Positions 45,199-53,989 of a stretch of 62,322 nucleotides of DNA are shown in pieces (the stretch's first letter is position 1; every line of letters begins with the position of its first letter). Source of the stretch: Opitutia bacterium (GTDB lineage Bacteria; Verrucomicrobiota; Kiritimatiellia; CAIQIC01; Lenti-01); contig SABN01000004.1 in NCBI GenBank assembly GCA_009928955.1, positions 1 to 62,322 on the forward strand. The letters are read 5' to 3'. A program made the translations under genes and the position numbers. Below the pieces are notes generated by a model, which made no database searches, had not been told where the DNA came from, and worked only from the letters and a program-made list of their open reading frames with translations.

Positions 45199-47976
45199 AT
45201 GAATACACAACCGACGGATGCGATGCGAGCCAACAAGGCGTGGCCGATCGTTTGTGGATTGCTGTTGATCGGATCCGTGTCGGCCGAGGCCGGCCGGATG
45301 GATACCGTTTCCAGCGGTGCCAGCGATGTCTGGCAGGGCGTCAAGAAAAAGGCGAATGACGCCTGGATCGGCGTCACCGATTCCAAGGCGGGAAAATTCA
45401 TCTCGCCTTCCGAGCGCAACAAGCGCGACCGCGAACGCATCCTCAGTGTCCTCTCCTTTAATGATACGATTGTCCGCAAAAGCGATGGAACCATCCGCGT
45501 GATCAATCAAGACAAGCTGGACAAATATTACGCCTCGCTTCAATCCAGCAAAGCGTTGAGTAACGTCTATGGATTCAGTCCCGCCGATGATCCGAAGGGA
45601 ACGAAATCCGGACAATTCTGGCAAAATTTCTTCGATGGCAAGGACCATAACCTCGGGGATGCTCCGGCCAGCATGGACCCATTCGCGACCCACGGCCGCG
45701 GACTCGCCACCGCCATGCATACCGAACTGGCGGCGGCCACGGGAACAGGCAACAACCCGGACCTCGCCGATTACGCCGACGCGGCCGCCTCGCTCAAGGT
45801 TCGCGGCATCGACATCCTCGAGAAGGACCTGCGGCAGGGCGTCGCCGCCGGAGCCGATACGTACATCAAGGCGCTCGATGCCATTACGGGAGGGACCTCC
45901 TCCCAGGCCGTCAAGTGGATGGAGGACGCCGCCAAGGTCGCCAAGGAAACCGCCGACGACCCCACCGGGGCCGCCAAGGATTATCTCAAGGAAAAAATCA
46001 ACGGAGAGATGGCGGACAAGGCGGCGAACGCCCTCAAGTCGGCGCTGGGCGAAGACCGCTACGACTCGCTGATGGAAAAATATGAGGGATATGGCGACAA
46101 GCAGGAAAAGATACAGAAGATCATGGAAGACTTGGCCCGGGTGACGGGCGACAAGCGCCTCGAGGATGCCGCCAAGAAAATGAAGGAGTTTTCGCCAGAT
46201 GCCATCACCGATGGGTTGATCCAGAAGGTCCTCCCGCCCGGCTTGCGCGACGAAAAAGAAGGGGAAGACGGCGCCGCAGGCGAGGACGAAGGCAAAGAGA
46301 AAGACGGCGGGGGCGGCGACATCGACAAGCCGGCGACGGGCGACAAGGATCCGCTCGACCCGGAGCCCACCCTGGAAAAGGAACCGGAATCCGAAACGCC
46401 TCCGGAAGCACCCGCCGAACCGGACGAGGACGAATCCGGCGAGGGCGAGTCAGACGCGGATGAGCTGGACGAGGGCGAAACAGATGAGGGCGAGGGCGGA
46501 GACGACAAGTCCGACCCGGACAACTCCGGCGAGGGCGAAGCGGAAGAAGGCGAGTCGGACGAAGGCGAGTCGGACGAGGGCGAATCCGACGAGGACAAGC
46601 CTGAATCGGACAAGTCAGGTGATGACACCGCGGACGATGGAGAATCGGACGCGGAGGAATCCGGCGATGGCGAATCCGAAGAGAATGAATCCGGCGAAGA
46701 TGAGCCGGTTGCAGGCGCAGATGAGGGTCAGCCCGACGGAGCCTCTTCCGATTCCGGCAAGGATCCCGACTCCGGGGGGGCGCCCGGCGACACCACCACC
46801 GGCTACGTCGAGAACTCCGAGGGCCGCATCACCGTCACCGAAACCCGCGGCCCCGATGGCTCCCTGACCCGCGTCACGGAAACGGAAACAGACAAGGCGG
46901 GCAATGTCAAAGGCACGACCACCTATGAAGGCGGCACCGGCGAGGGAAAATACACGAAATACACACCCGCCGGCGACGGACTGAAAGGCGCCGAGCCCCC
47001 GCCGGATGGCGAGGTGTCCCCGGAAACCGTCTCCGGCGGCGTCAACACCTCCGGTGCATTTGCCCAAAACTGGTCGCAAAGCCAAAACCAGCGCGGCGCG
47101 GATGGCTCCATGACCATGGCCCAGAACACCCAGATGGGAGAGGCCGCCAACGCCGGCAACCAGATCATCCGCGACGCCAGCACCGTCCGCGACGGCGGCG
47201 GCCGCGATTCCCAATCCATCCGGGACGCCGCGGCCCGCGCCACCGCCAAGTCCGATCGCGACAACAGCTGGGGCAAGGCCATCGGCAACGCCGTGGAAAG
47301 CGGCATCACCGAGGGCGGCAAGGCCTTCGGCGCCGCACTGGGCGGGTCCGCCGCCGACGTTGTCGTCGGCGAAATCTTCGGGTCGGACAAAGACGCGTCG
47401 GATGGAGGAGACGGCGGCAAAAACGTCGTTTCATCCGCTGCGCCCCCGCCCCCTCCGGCATCCGGCGCCGCACCGGCCAAAGACAAGAAACCCCCGACGA
47501 AAACCGATGGCGGTTCGGGCGCGAGCGCCCAGTCCGATCCTTCCGGTGGCGGGGACGGCGAGACGAGTTCTCCCGCATCCAGCAGTCCGGACGATTCTCA
47601 AACCGCATCGAGCACACCGGGCGCCTCCGGCGGCGCATCCTCCGGGTTCATCGGTCACTGCCCCCGCTGCGGTCGGACCGACCTGGTCGAGCATGTGGTG
47701 GAAACACCCACGATGGACATCCACGACTGGCGTTGTCCCGCATGCAACGTGACCGGACGCTCCGGACCGCCACCTTCCGGACTGGGGTCGGACACCGCAC
47801 CGCCTTCAACCGAATCCTCCACCGCGCCACCGCCCCCCAAGAAAACTCGGTCCGGGTGCCCCTTCTGCAAGGCAACCGTGGCCTTCCGAAACGACAATTT
47901 TGAGTTAGGGCCCATCTATCAATGCGCTAACGGCCATGTCGCCAAACAACGCGATCTGATCACCGTGGAGGAATAA
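45199..47976 (+). CDS. Large exported acidic protein with C-terminal zinc ribbons
   Basis: The 925-aa product has a signal peptide (PIVCGLLLIGSVSAEAG). A helical, Lys/Glu-rich N-terminal half follows (about 35-350). Next is an intensely acidic, repetitive stretch at about 355-520, with DEGESDEGESDEDKP-type repeats. A Gly/Thr/Asp-rich section (about 530-700) contains YVENSEGRITVTETRGPDGS, and a Pro/Ser linker follows. The end carries two zinc-ribbon-like motifs: HCPRCGRTDLV with WRCPACNVTG, and GCPFCKATVAFR with YQCANGH. Zinc ribbons in an exported protein are unusual. No family is recognised. It is embedded in the CsgG-domain cluster and may be its main structural or cargo protein. Confidence 0.75.
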   Translation: MNTQPTDAMRANKAWPIVCGLLLIGSVSAEAGRMDTVSSGASDVWQGVKKKANDAWIGVTDSKAGKFISPSERNKRDRERILSVLSFNDTIVRKSDGTIRVINQDKLDKYYASLQSSKALSNVYGFSPADDPKGTKSGQFWQNFFDGKDHNLGDAPASMDPFATHGRGLATAMHTELAAATGTGNNPDLADYADAAASLKVRGIDILEKDLRQGVAAGADTYIKALDAITGGTSSQAVKWMEDAAKVAKETADDPTGAAKDYLKEKINGEMADKAANALKSALGEDRYDSLMEKYEGYGDKQEKIQKIMEDLARVTGDKRLEDAAKKMKEFSPDAITDGLIQKVLPPGLRDEKEGEDGAAGEDEGKEKDGGGGDIDKPATGDKDPLDPEPTLEKEPESETPPEAPAEPDEDESGEGESDADELDEGETDEGEGGDDKSDPDNSGEGEAEEGESDEGESDEGESDEDKPESDKSGDDTADDGESDAEESGDGESEENESGEDEPVAGADEGQPDGASSDSGKDPDSGGAPGDTTTGYVENSEGRITVTETRGPDGSLTRVTETETDKAGNVKGTTTYEGGTGEGKYTKYTPAGDGLKGAEPPPDGEVSPETVSGGVNTSGAFAQNWSQSQNQRGADGSMTMAQNTQMGEAANAGNQIIRDASTVRDGGGRDSQSIRDAAARATAKSDRDNSWGKAIGNAVESGITEGGKAFGAALGGSAADVVVGEIFGSDKDASDGGDGGKNVVSSAAPPPPPASGAAPAKDKKPPTKTDGGSGASAQSDPSGGGDGETSSPASSSPDDSQTASSTPGASGGASSGFIGHCPRCGRTDLVEHVVETPTMDIHDWRCPACNVTGRSGPPPSGLGSDTAPPSTESSTAPPPPKKTRSGCPFCKATVAFRNDNFELGPIYQCANGHVAKQRDLITVEE

Positions 47977-47985
47977 GCCCGCTTC

Positions 47986-48342
47986 ATGAAAACACAAATC
48001 GCCATTTGCTGTTTCGCACTCGCATGGGGGGCGGCTCTCGTCGCCTCTGGACAAGCCATCGGCGCAGTCGACGCGCTCTATCCCGATTCGGATCCGGCGG
48101 AAAAGCCGCAGGGCCGCGCGTCCCGCAACGAATCGCCTCCAGCGGAAAGAAACGACGAGGAAATCCTCAAGCGGCTCGACTTGCTTGACGCCCACCTGGG
48201 CAGTTCCTCCCGCCCGCCCTCGATCACCCATAATGTGGAGCGCCGCCTCTCCAATCTGGAGCGGCGCGTTCAGCAGATGGAACAACAGCAGTCCCGCATG
48301 CAGCAGTTCGATCAGCGCATCCGGCGACTGGAAATGAAATAA
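47986..48342 (+). CDS. Small exported coiled-coil protein
   Basis: The 118-aa product has a signal peptide (CFALAWGAALVASGQA). A charged, Pro-containing middle follows, and then a C-terminal heptad-rich coiled coil (NVERRLSNLERRVQQMEQQQ, SRMQQFDQRIRRLEMK). It lies between the zinc-ribbon protein (9-nt gap) and the third CsgG-domain gene (21-nt gap), so it is surely in the same operon. It probably oligomerises, perhaps as a stalk or adaptor. No family is recognised. Confidence 0.7.
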   Translation: MKTQIAICCFALAWGAALVASGQAIGAVDALYPDSDPAEKPQGRASRNESPPAERNDEEILKRLDLLDAHLGSSSRPPSITHNVERRLSNLERRVQQMEQQQSRMQQFDQRIRRLEMK

Positions 48343-48363
48343 CCCGAACGAAGAGGTCCTCTG

Positions 48364-48930
48364 ATGAAATGGCACGGAATTCTATCGATGGCGTTGGCCG
48401 CAGGTCTGGCCGGCTGCGCCTCCCCCTCCGGCTCTTCCAGCGGCGGAGCCGGCACCGAAAGGCCGAATGTCCATGTCGCGAGCGAAGCCGCCGGGATCGA
48501 CAAGGTGGGCATCCTTCCCTTCAAGGCGGCCACCACCCTCATCGGCTCTTCCGTCTCGGACATGTTCGTCACCGAGTTCATGAAGCTGGGCCGCTACGAG
48601 TTCGTCGAGCGCTCCCAGATGTCCGGGGTGCTCGGCGAAACCGAAGTGGCCCTCTCCGGCCTGACCGCCGGGCAGGCGGCCCGGCTCGGCGAGATGGCCG
48701 GGGCGAACGGCGTCATCATCGGCACGGTCTCCGAATACGAGATGGTCGCGATGGGCGGCCGCACCTATCCGGTGGTCGGCATCAGCGTGCGCCTCATCGA
48801 CTCGGCCACCGGCAAGATCCTCTGGAGCGTCGACCACTCGGAACGCGGCGGCAAGGGCGACACCCTCTCCCGGCATGCCCGCGCCGTCGTCCAACACATG
48901 TCGACCGCCTTGGCCAAGCAACTGCGCTGA
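48364..48930 (+). CDS. CsgG-domain lipoprotein, third copy in the cluster
   Basis: The 188-aa product has a lipobox (LAAGLAGC) cleaving before Cys at about residue 18. It then consists almost entirely of the CsgG-like domain: KVGILPFKAATTLIGSSVSD, FVERSQMSGVLGETEVALSG, ANGVIIGTVSEYEMVAMGG, RLIDSATGKILWSV. All three copies share LIGSSxSDxFxTE and GExExALSG, which points to duplication within this locus. It is shorter than Escherichia CsgG (277 aa) and lacks its membrane-hairpin insert, so it is more likely a periplasm-facing lipoprotein of LpoB/CsgG fold than a curli pore. Confidence 0.8.
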   Translation: MKWHGILSMALAAGLAGCASPSGSSSGGAGTERPNVHVASEAAGIDKVGILPFKAATTLIGSSVSDMFVTEFMKLGRYEFVERSQMSGVLGETEVALSGLTAGQAARLGEMAGANGVIIGTVSEYEMVAMGGRTYPVVGISVRLIDSATGKILWSVDHSERGGKGDTLSRHARAVVQHMSTALAKQLR

Positions 48931-48943
48931 AAGGATGCCTCCC

Positions 48944-49861
48944 ATGAAACACGCCCTGCTCCTCTCCTTGCCCTGCCTTCTCCTGCTCGCAGGCTGCGCC
49001 ACGCCCCCGGCTTCGGCCCCCGCTTCGGCCCCGGCCCGCGCCCGCTCCGCGCCCGCTCCGGCGGCCGCGGCCCAGGCTGTCGCGCCGACCTTCTTGCCGC
49101 GCGTCATGGTCATCGTGGATGAAAAGAGCCTGGGCACGATCGCCACCGCCGAAGTCGAAGCCATGGCGATCAAGAAATTGACGGCCATGGACGTGCCGGT
49201 GGTCGATCAAGACATGGTCCGCGCCAACATCGCCCGCAGCCAGCAGATGCTGGCCTCCGCCGGCGACAACCGCGGCGCGGCCGCGCTCGGCACCCAGTTC
49301 GGAGCCGACATCGTGATCATCGGCGAGGCCGTCGCCAAACCCTCCGCCCGGCGCATCGCCGACACCAACCTGCGCTCCTACCAGGCCGTCGCCACCCTGC
49401 GCGCCGTGCGCACCGACAATTCCGCCACGCTGGCCGCCGCCTCCGAGGATGTCACCCAAATCGGCCTCGAGGATGTCAGCGGCAGCGCCAAGGCCCTCCG
49501 GTCCGCGGGCGAGAAAGCCCTCGCCGCCCTCCTCCCGGACATGCTCGCGAAATGGACGCCGGGCAACGCCGGGGGCAATGCCGCGAACGCCTTTCCCCAT
49601 CGCGTGGAAATGACCGTTGGCGGCGTCGACCAGATGTGGAAGCTCAAGGCGATCCGCGACAGCCTGCGCGGCCGCACCCAGGAGGTGCGCAATGTCGCCC
49701 AGCGCAGCTACACCGCCGGCGTGGCCGAATTCAGCCTGGAGTCCGCCCTGCCCCTAGAGGAACTGGCCGAAGCGCTCGTGCTGGCACCGCCGGAAGGGTT
49801 GAAAATCCAAGTGCTGGATGTGGGCGGGGGGCGGATCCAGGCCCGGGCGGTCGCGCAATAA
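48944..49861 (+). CDS. Lipoprotein with CsgG/FlgT-like alpha-beta domain
   Basis: The 305-aa product has a lipobox (LLLLAGC) and then an Ala/Pro/Ser-rich tether of about 35 residues. An alpha/beta domain follows (about 55-205: FLPRVMVIVDEKSLGTIATA, VPVVDQDMVRANIARSQQML, FGADIVIIGEAVAKPSARR, SYQAVATLRAVRTDNSATLAA). A second small domain comes last (about 215-305: RVEMTVGGVDQMWKLKAIRD, GVAEFSLESALPLEELAEAL). The first resembles the middle domain of FlgT and other CsgG-fold proteins. It follows the third CsgG-domain gene by 13 nt. It probably sits at the inner face of the outer membrane in the same complex. Confidence 0.72.
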   Translation: MKHALLLSLPCLLLLAGCATPPASAPASAPARARSAPAPAAAAQAVAPTFLPRVMVIVDEKSLGTIATAEVEAMAIKKLTAMDVPVVDQDMVRANIARSQQMLASAGDNRGAAALGTQFGADIVIIGEAVAKPSARRIADTNLRSYQAVATLRAVRTDNSATLAAASEDVTQIGLEDVSGSAKALRSAGEKALAALLPDMLAKWTPGNAGGNAANAFPHRVEMTVGGVDQMWKLKAIRDSLRGRTQEVRNVAQRSYTAGVAEFSLESALPLEELAEALVLAPPEGLKIQVLDVGGGRIQARAVAQ

Positions 49862-49870
49862 GAGGCGGAC

Positions 49871-50854
49871 ATGAAAACAATCTGCATCCTGTCGCTGTGG
49901 CTGGTTGGGCTGACGACTTCGATTGCCGCTTCGCCTTCGACCGAGGCCGGCGTCCTGCTCGCCGCCTATACCCGGTTTGTCCTGGCCCGCGAAGTCCACG
50001 CCCAGGCGCTCAATCTCGCCCAGCCGCTTCCCGAAGCCGATGCCCGCCAAATCGCGGATCAAGCCGGGGCTTGGATGACCGCCGAAACCGAACAGCTCCG
50101 GACCCAGCTCGATGCGCGCTTTGGCGAAGGCGCCCGGGATCGTTTCGCCGAATTCGTGTCAAGCTACACTGCCGCCGAAGGCACCAACGACCTGCACTAT
50201 CTCGGACGGCTGGCCGGCGACGCCCAATTGGGGGAAAACCCGTTGGAGTTTTCCGCCCTGCGGCGGCTCGTGCTCGACAAGTGGCTGGCCGACTCCTTTG
50301 CCGCCGGCGGCCAGTTGCTCGGCGAAATGCAGACCTGGGCGGATCTCCGCTCCAAGAATCCTCACACTCCTCCCCTCGCCGCCTGGTTGGCTCGCGCAGA
50401 GCCCGTCGCGACCACGGCTCCGGCCACCCCGGCCAAGCCCGTCAATCCCTTGGCGGCCGCCGAGGCCGACGTCCCCGAATTCATTCCGCCTCCGGCCGGA
50501 CCTCCCGCCAACCCGATGGACGCCTTCGCCCAAAGCCGGGCCGAGAAACGCGACCGCGCCCTGCAAGATGCCCAAGCCGGCATGCAGCAGATGGCCATGG
50601 AGCGCCAAGGCGCCGAACAGGAATATGCCGCCAAGAAAATGGCCGAGGCCCAAGCCGATGCCGAAGCCATGCGCGCCCAGGCCCAGAAACTCGCCGCCGT
50701 CGAGCAAGAGGCCATCGATCAGCGCGCCAACAGCTGGATGGGCCGCCTGAAAAACATCGTCAGCGCCACCGTCGGGGCGGCCACCGGCGCCTTCACCGGC
50801 GGCATCGGCGCCGAAGCCGGACGGCAGGCCGCCAACGCTCTGTTTCCGCCCTGA
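49871..50854 (+). CDS. Exported helical protein ending in a glycine-zipper segment
   Basis: The 327-aa product has a signal peptide (LSLWLVGLTTSIAAS). A helical N-terminal domain of about 150 residues is followed by a Pro/Ala linker and a long charged coiled coil (about 215-285: QQMAMERQGAEQEYAAKKMA, EAQADAEAMRAQAQKLAAVE). The end, SATVGAATGAFTGGIGAEAG, is a Gly/Ala-rich helix of glycine-zipper type that could insert in a membrane. It is the last gene of the CsgG-domain cluster, 9 nt after its neighbour. No family is recognised. A coiled-coil arm with a membrane tip would suit an envelope-spanning role. Confidence 0.7.
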   Translation: MKTICILSLWLVGLTTSIAASPSTEAGVLLAAYTRFVLAREVHAQALNLAQPLPEADARQIADQAGAWMTAETEQLRTQLDARFGEGARDRFAEFVSSYTAAEGTNDLHYLGRLAGDAQLGENPLEFSALRRLVLDKWLADSFAAGGQLLGEMQTWADLRSKNPHTPPLAAWLARAEPVATTAPATPAKPVNPLAAAEADVPEFIPPPAGPPANPMDAFAQSRAEKRDRALQDAQAGMQQMAMERQGAEQEYAAKKMAEAQADAEAMRAQAQKLAAVEQEAIDQRANSWMGRLKNIVSATVGAATGAFTGGIGAEAGRQAANALFPP

Positions 50855-50907
50855 TCTCGGCGGGAGACATCCGCCAAATGGCCAAACCTTGAAATGCCCT
50901 GACCGGA

Positions 50908-51288
50908 TCAGTCCAGGTAGATCTCGACTTCGAATTGGTTGTAATCACCCGAATAGCTGCGCACTTCCAAGACGGTTCGCCGGCCTTCGAGAACATCCAC
51001 GTCGCCGGCCCAGGACCGGCTCGTGTCGTCGCCGTCCAGCACCACGCGGTAGACGCCCGGAGCGCGGTCGTAGTAGCGGTGCTTGCCCGACGACACCCCG
51101 TCCTCTTCCGCCCCGTCGACATAGACCAGAATCCGGTCGCCCGTGACGTTCTCCACGATCAACGAGCCCTGCCCCGGCGGCGGATCGCGCTCATAGCGAT
51201 CCTCATCGCACCCGCTCCAGAAAAGCCACCCGGCCATCAGCATCCCGATGCCCGCCCATTGGAAACGTCTTGGGAATTGCCCTGTCAT
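50908..51288 (-). CDS. Small lipoprotein
   Basis: The 126-aa product has a hydrophobic N-terminus and a lipobox-like LFWSGC at about residue 27. The mature part is a compact beta-rich module: GSLIVENVTGDRILVYVDGA, YYDRAPGVYRVVLDG and RRTVLEVRSYSGDYNQFEVE. It resembles PEGA-like or Ig-like small domains that decorate envelope proteins. It converges on the CsgG-domain cluster, ending 53 nt from it. No specific function can be given. Confidence 0.65.
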   Translation of the reverse strand: MTGQFPRRFQWAGIGMLMAGWLFWSGCDEDRYERDPPPGQGSLIVENVTGDRILVYVDGAEEDGVSSGKHRYYDRAPGVYRVVLDGDDTSRSWAGDVDVLEGRRTVLEVRSYSGDYNQFEVEIYLD

Positions 51289-51421
51289 TTTCCGGCCCTC
51301 ATTTCCTGCCTCACGCTGTTGCTACCCTACTGGGTCTTCCCGCAAAATGCAATCGTCCCCGTTTGGCGCGTGAGGCGGCGCGGGCCTCCGCCCGCATCGG
51401 ACGGACGGAGCCCATCCGTCC

Positions 51422-52204
51422 TCAGGCTCCCGCCGCGCAGACGAAGATGCGATAGTGCAGATCGGCTTGGAATCCGGCGGGCCCCCGCCGGAAAACTTCG
51501 TTTTGCCCACCGAATTCGGCCGCCATTTCGTCCGCGATGCGCCGGAGATCGGCTTCCGCCAACCCGTAGCGGCGGCCCAATTCAGCGGAATCGAGCAACA
51601 ACGCCGGCGCCGGCCGCACAACCAACACCCTCCAACCGGCCGCATCGAGACGCCCCCTCAGATCGGCAACCGCAGGATACCATTTTCCGGTCCGCATCTT
51701 CCGATACAGCGCGTTGAGGCAATCGGCGTCTTCTTCGCGTTCGAAACACGCGGTCTGGTGCACCCAGAACTCGCCCGTCGCCGCCTGCGCCCGCAAGTGG
51801 CGCAGCAGCGGGGCCAACCCCTTCTCCCCCGCATAATGCAGAACCGACCGCATGAGCCAGAGCGCCGTGCGCCCGGCCGGCACCACCTCGGCGCGGCGAA
51901 AGGCCTCCACCGAGTTGCGAACGCAGGAAATTCCGTTTTTTTCAGCTTCGGAAAGCTGCAAGCGCGAACCGTCGAGATTCACCAGCGCGCCACCGTCGCC
52001 CGCACCGGTCTCCCGCAGCTGCGACAACAGAAATCCCGTGCCCCCGCCCACATCCACGACGACCGACGGGCGCTCCCCGGCCCAGACTTCGCGCACCGCC
52101 GCAACCAGCGGCTGCGCCACCGCCGGATCGGAAAAATAGCCGCCGTGCATTTGCGCCCATGCGGTGCCATGTACCATCTGTTCTGGACCGATAGGTTCCG
52201 CCAT
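51422..52204 (-). CDS. SAM-dependent class I methyltransferase
   Basis: The 260-aa cytosolic protein has motif I as VVVDVGGGTGFLLSQL (about residue 50), an acidic residue ending strand 2 (LVNLDGSRL), and a post-motif LWLMRSVLHYAGEKG. That last motif resembles the VLHDW region of O-methyltransferases. The substrate is unknown. The N-terminus lacks the usual winged-helix dimerisation domain of plant-type O-methyltransferases, so it is a short form. It is 12 nt downstream of the collapsed beta-helix gene on the same strand, but no functional link is evident. Confidence 0.8.
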   Translation of the reverse strand: MAEPIGPEQMVHGTAWAQMHGGYFSDPAVAQPLVAAVREVWAGERPSVVVDVGGGTGFLLSQLRETGAGDGGALVNLDGSRLQLSEAEKNGISCVRNSVEAFRRAEVVPAGRTALWLMRSVLHYAGEKGLAPLLRHLRAQAATGEFWVHQTACFEREEDADCLNALYRKMRTGKWYPAVADLRGRLDAAGWRVLVVRPAPALLLDSAELGRRYGLAEADLRRIADEMAAEFGGQNEVFRRGPAGFQADLHYRIFVCAAGA

Positions 52205-52216
52205 CGGAATTCCACC

Positions 52217-52729
52217 TCAAAACGGCGTGTGGCTGACCAGCAGCCGGAACCGCACGCGGTCCGGCATCGCGACCGGTTGCGATACGGCTTGGGTATGCAC
52301 CGGAAATTGCCCGGCCGGCAGCCGGTAGATGCCCCGGTCCTCGACATCCCCCTTGAACTGAATCTCGTTGGCCGCCGTCGTCCGGATTTCATTGAAGTGA
52401 AAGCCGTTCGCGTAGGCGCCCGGGTCGCAATTCGTGGCGCTCATGCCGGACTTGCCGATCTGCGGCCGCCGGTTGCCCTCGCAATCGCCCCCCGGCCCGC
52501 CGTTGGCCGTGCCGGCGTCGATGCAGAACGAAGCCGGCGCCAACCGGAAATTCCCCGCGCCCGCATCCACGAACGCCGGCTGAATCTCGACGGCGGCCAT
52601 CCCCCCATTGGCATATGGCGCGAATGGCGTCGCAGTTGACGCGTTCACATCGCGCAGCGCCGCGAACGAAACGCACGCAAACGAGAAGAACAGAAATCCG
52701 GCAACCCCGACATTCCGAAAAGCGCGCAT
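52217..52729 (-). pseudogene. Right-handed beta-helix surface protein with a large internal deletion
   Basis: The 170-aa frame has a signal peptide (VAGFLFFSFACVSFAA). It is followed directly by the usual opening of exported parallel-beta-helix proteins (RDVNASTATPFAPYAN, then MAAVEIQ, compare NIQDAID). Then, without any repeats, come the typical closing words FVDAGAGNFRLAPASFCIDAG and the tail. In full proteins several hundred residues separate these two. The frame is open, so a short product may still be made, but the helix itself is missing. Internal deletion is the simplest explanation, probably between repeated sequences. Confidence 0.6.
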
Positions 52730-52801
52730 GGCCGTTTCCCTCCTGGAGATTGAATACTATGCCTTTCCTCGATTCCCCCGCAAGCGGGAAAAGGAAAGAG
52801 A

Positions 52802-53968
52802 TCAAGCACCTCGGGGCGAGGATGCGGCGGCGGCGGCAAGCAGGAATTGGCGCAGCGCCTCGCGGCCGGATTCGAGGGAGTCCGTTTCGATGTATTCATC
52901 GACGGTATGGGCCTGCGCGATGGCGCCGGGGCCCCACACGAGGGTTTCCGCGCAGGCGGAAGCCAGCACGCCGGCATCGCTGCACCAAGCCGCGCCTTCC
53001 CGCGCGGGGACAACCCCGGCGCCTTCCAGCGCCGCGCCGAAGCGGCGCACCAGTCCAGCCTCGGCATCCGTGTGGAAGGGCAAGCCTTCCTTCAGGAGCG
53101 CGAGCTCCACGCCGCCGGGGATGGCCGCCAGCCGCGCGCGCAGATCGGCGAGCAGGCGAGCGGCGGTCTCGCCGGGCATGAGGCGGCGGTCGACCTGGAT
53201 CTCGCAGGCGTCGGGCACCACGTTGGTGGCCGCGCCGCCGCGGATGACGCCGACGGACACCGTGGGCCGGCCCAGCGCCGCGCTGGAAAATTCCTTGCCG
53301 GCTTCGGCCGTGGCCTCCTCAAGGATGCGCCAGACGGCGGGCATCTTGAGGATGGCGTTGTCGCCGCGCGCCGGATCGGAGGCGTGCACGGCGCGGCCGC
53401 GCGTGGCGACCGTGAACCAGCAGGCGCCCTTGTGCGCATGCACGATGCGCAGATCCGTCGGTTCGAGCACGACGCACTCGTCGGCGCGCAGTCCCGCCGC
53501 GACGGCCTCCTCCGCCCCGAGGTTTCCCGTTTCTTCGCCGATGGCGCCAAGCCAGACCAGCTGCGTCGCGGATTTCCCCAGCGCGGCGAGCACCTCGGCA
53601 TCGAGCGCGGCCATGAAGGCGGCCAGCGGCCCTTTGGTGTCGCACGCCCCGCGGCCATAGAGCCGTCCGTTTTCCTCGCGCAGGACGAAGGGATCGCCCG
53701 CAAACCCGGCGACGCCGACAGTGTCGAGGTGCGACTCGAACAGGATCGTCTTCTTCGGCGCGGCGGCGCCGAAGCGCGCCAGCAGATTGGGCCGGCCGGG
53801 CGTGGCGCCGACACGTTCCGCGCGGAATCCCTTCTGCGCAAACCACGGCTCCAGGAATTCCACCATCCGCGCCTCGCCGCAGAGGGCGGGGTTGTCGGCC
53901 AGCGCGGGATTCACGCTGGGGATGGCGACGATCTGGCGGAGGATTTCGGAGGCGGAAGCGTTTTTCAT
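52802..53968 (-). CDS. M20-family metallopeptidase / acetylornithine-deacetylase-like amidohydrolase
   Basis: The 388-aa cytosolic di-zinc hydrolase opens with RQIVAIPSVNP. The metal site is SHLDTV, GACDTKG and GEETG, where the last contains the catalytic Glu pair. A dimerisation lid follows (HAHKGACWFTVATRGRAVHA, SVGVIRGGAATNVVPD). The C-terminal SDAGVLASACAETLVWGPG and QAHTVDEYI complete the active site. It could be ArgE, DapE-like or a carboxypeptidase; the motifs alone do not decide. It lies 21 nt downstream of the prenyltransferase on the same strand. Confidence 0.85.
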   Translation of the reverse strand: MKNASASEILRQIVAIPSVNPALADNPALCGEARMVEFLEPWFAQKGFRAERVGATPGRPNLLARFGAAAPKKTILFESHLDTVGVAGFAGDPFVLREENGRLYGRGACDTKGPLAAFMAALDAEVLAALGKSATQLVWLGAIGEETGNLGAEEAVAAGLRADECVVLEPTDLRIVHAHKGACWFTVATRGRAVHASDPARGDNAILKMPAVWRILEEATAEAGKEFSSAALGRPTVSVGVIRGGAATNVVPDACEIQVDRRLMPGETAARLLADLRARLAAIPGGVELALLKEGLPFHTDAEAGLVRRFGAALEGAGVVPAREGAAWCSDAGVLASACAETLVWGPGAIAQAHTVDEYIETDSLESGREALRQFLLAAAAASSPRGA

Positions 53969-53989
53969 CGCGAGAGTCCTTTCTGCGGT

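Noticed and set aside
41357-48930. Curli secretion system (CsgG pore)
   Set aside because: No CsgA/B repeats, CsgE or CsgF are present, and the CsgG-like domains lack the pore-forming insert. Only the fold is shared.
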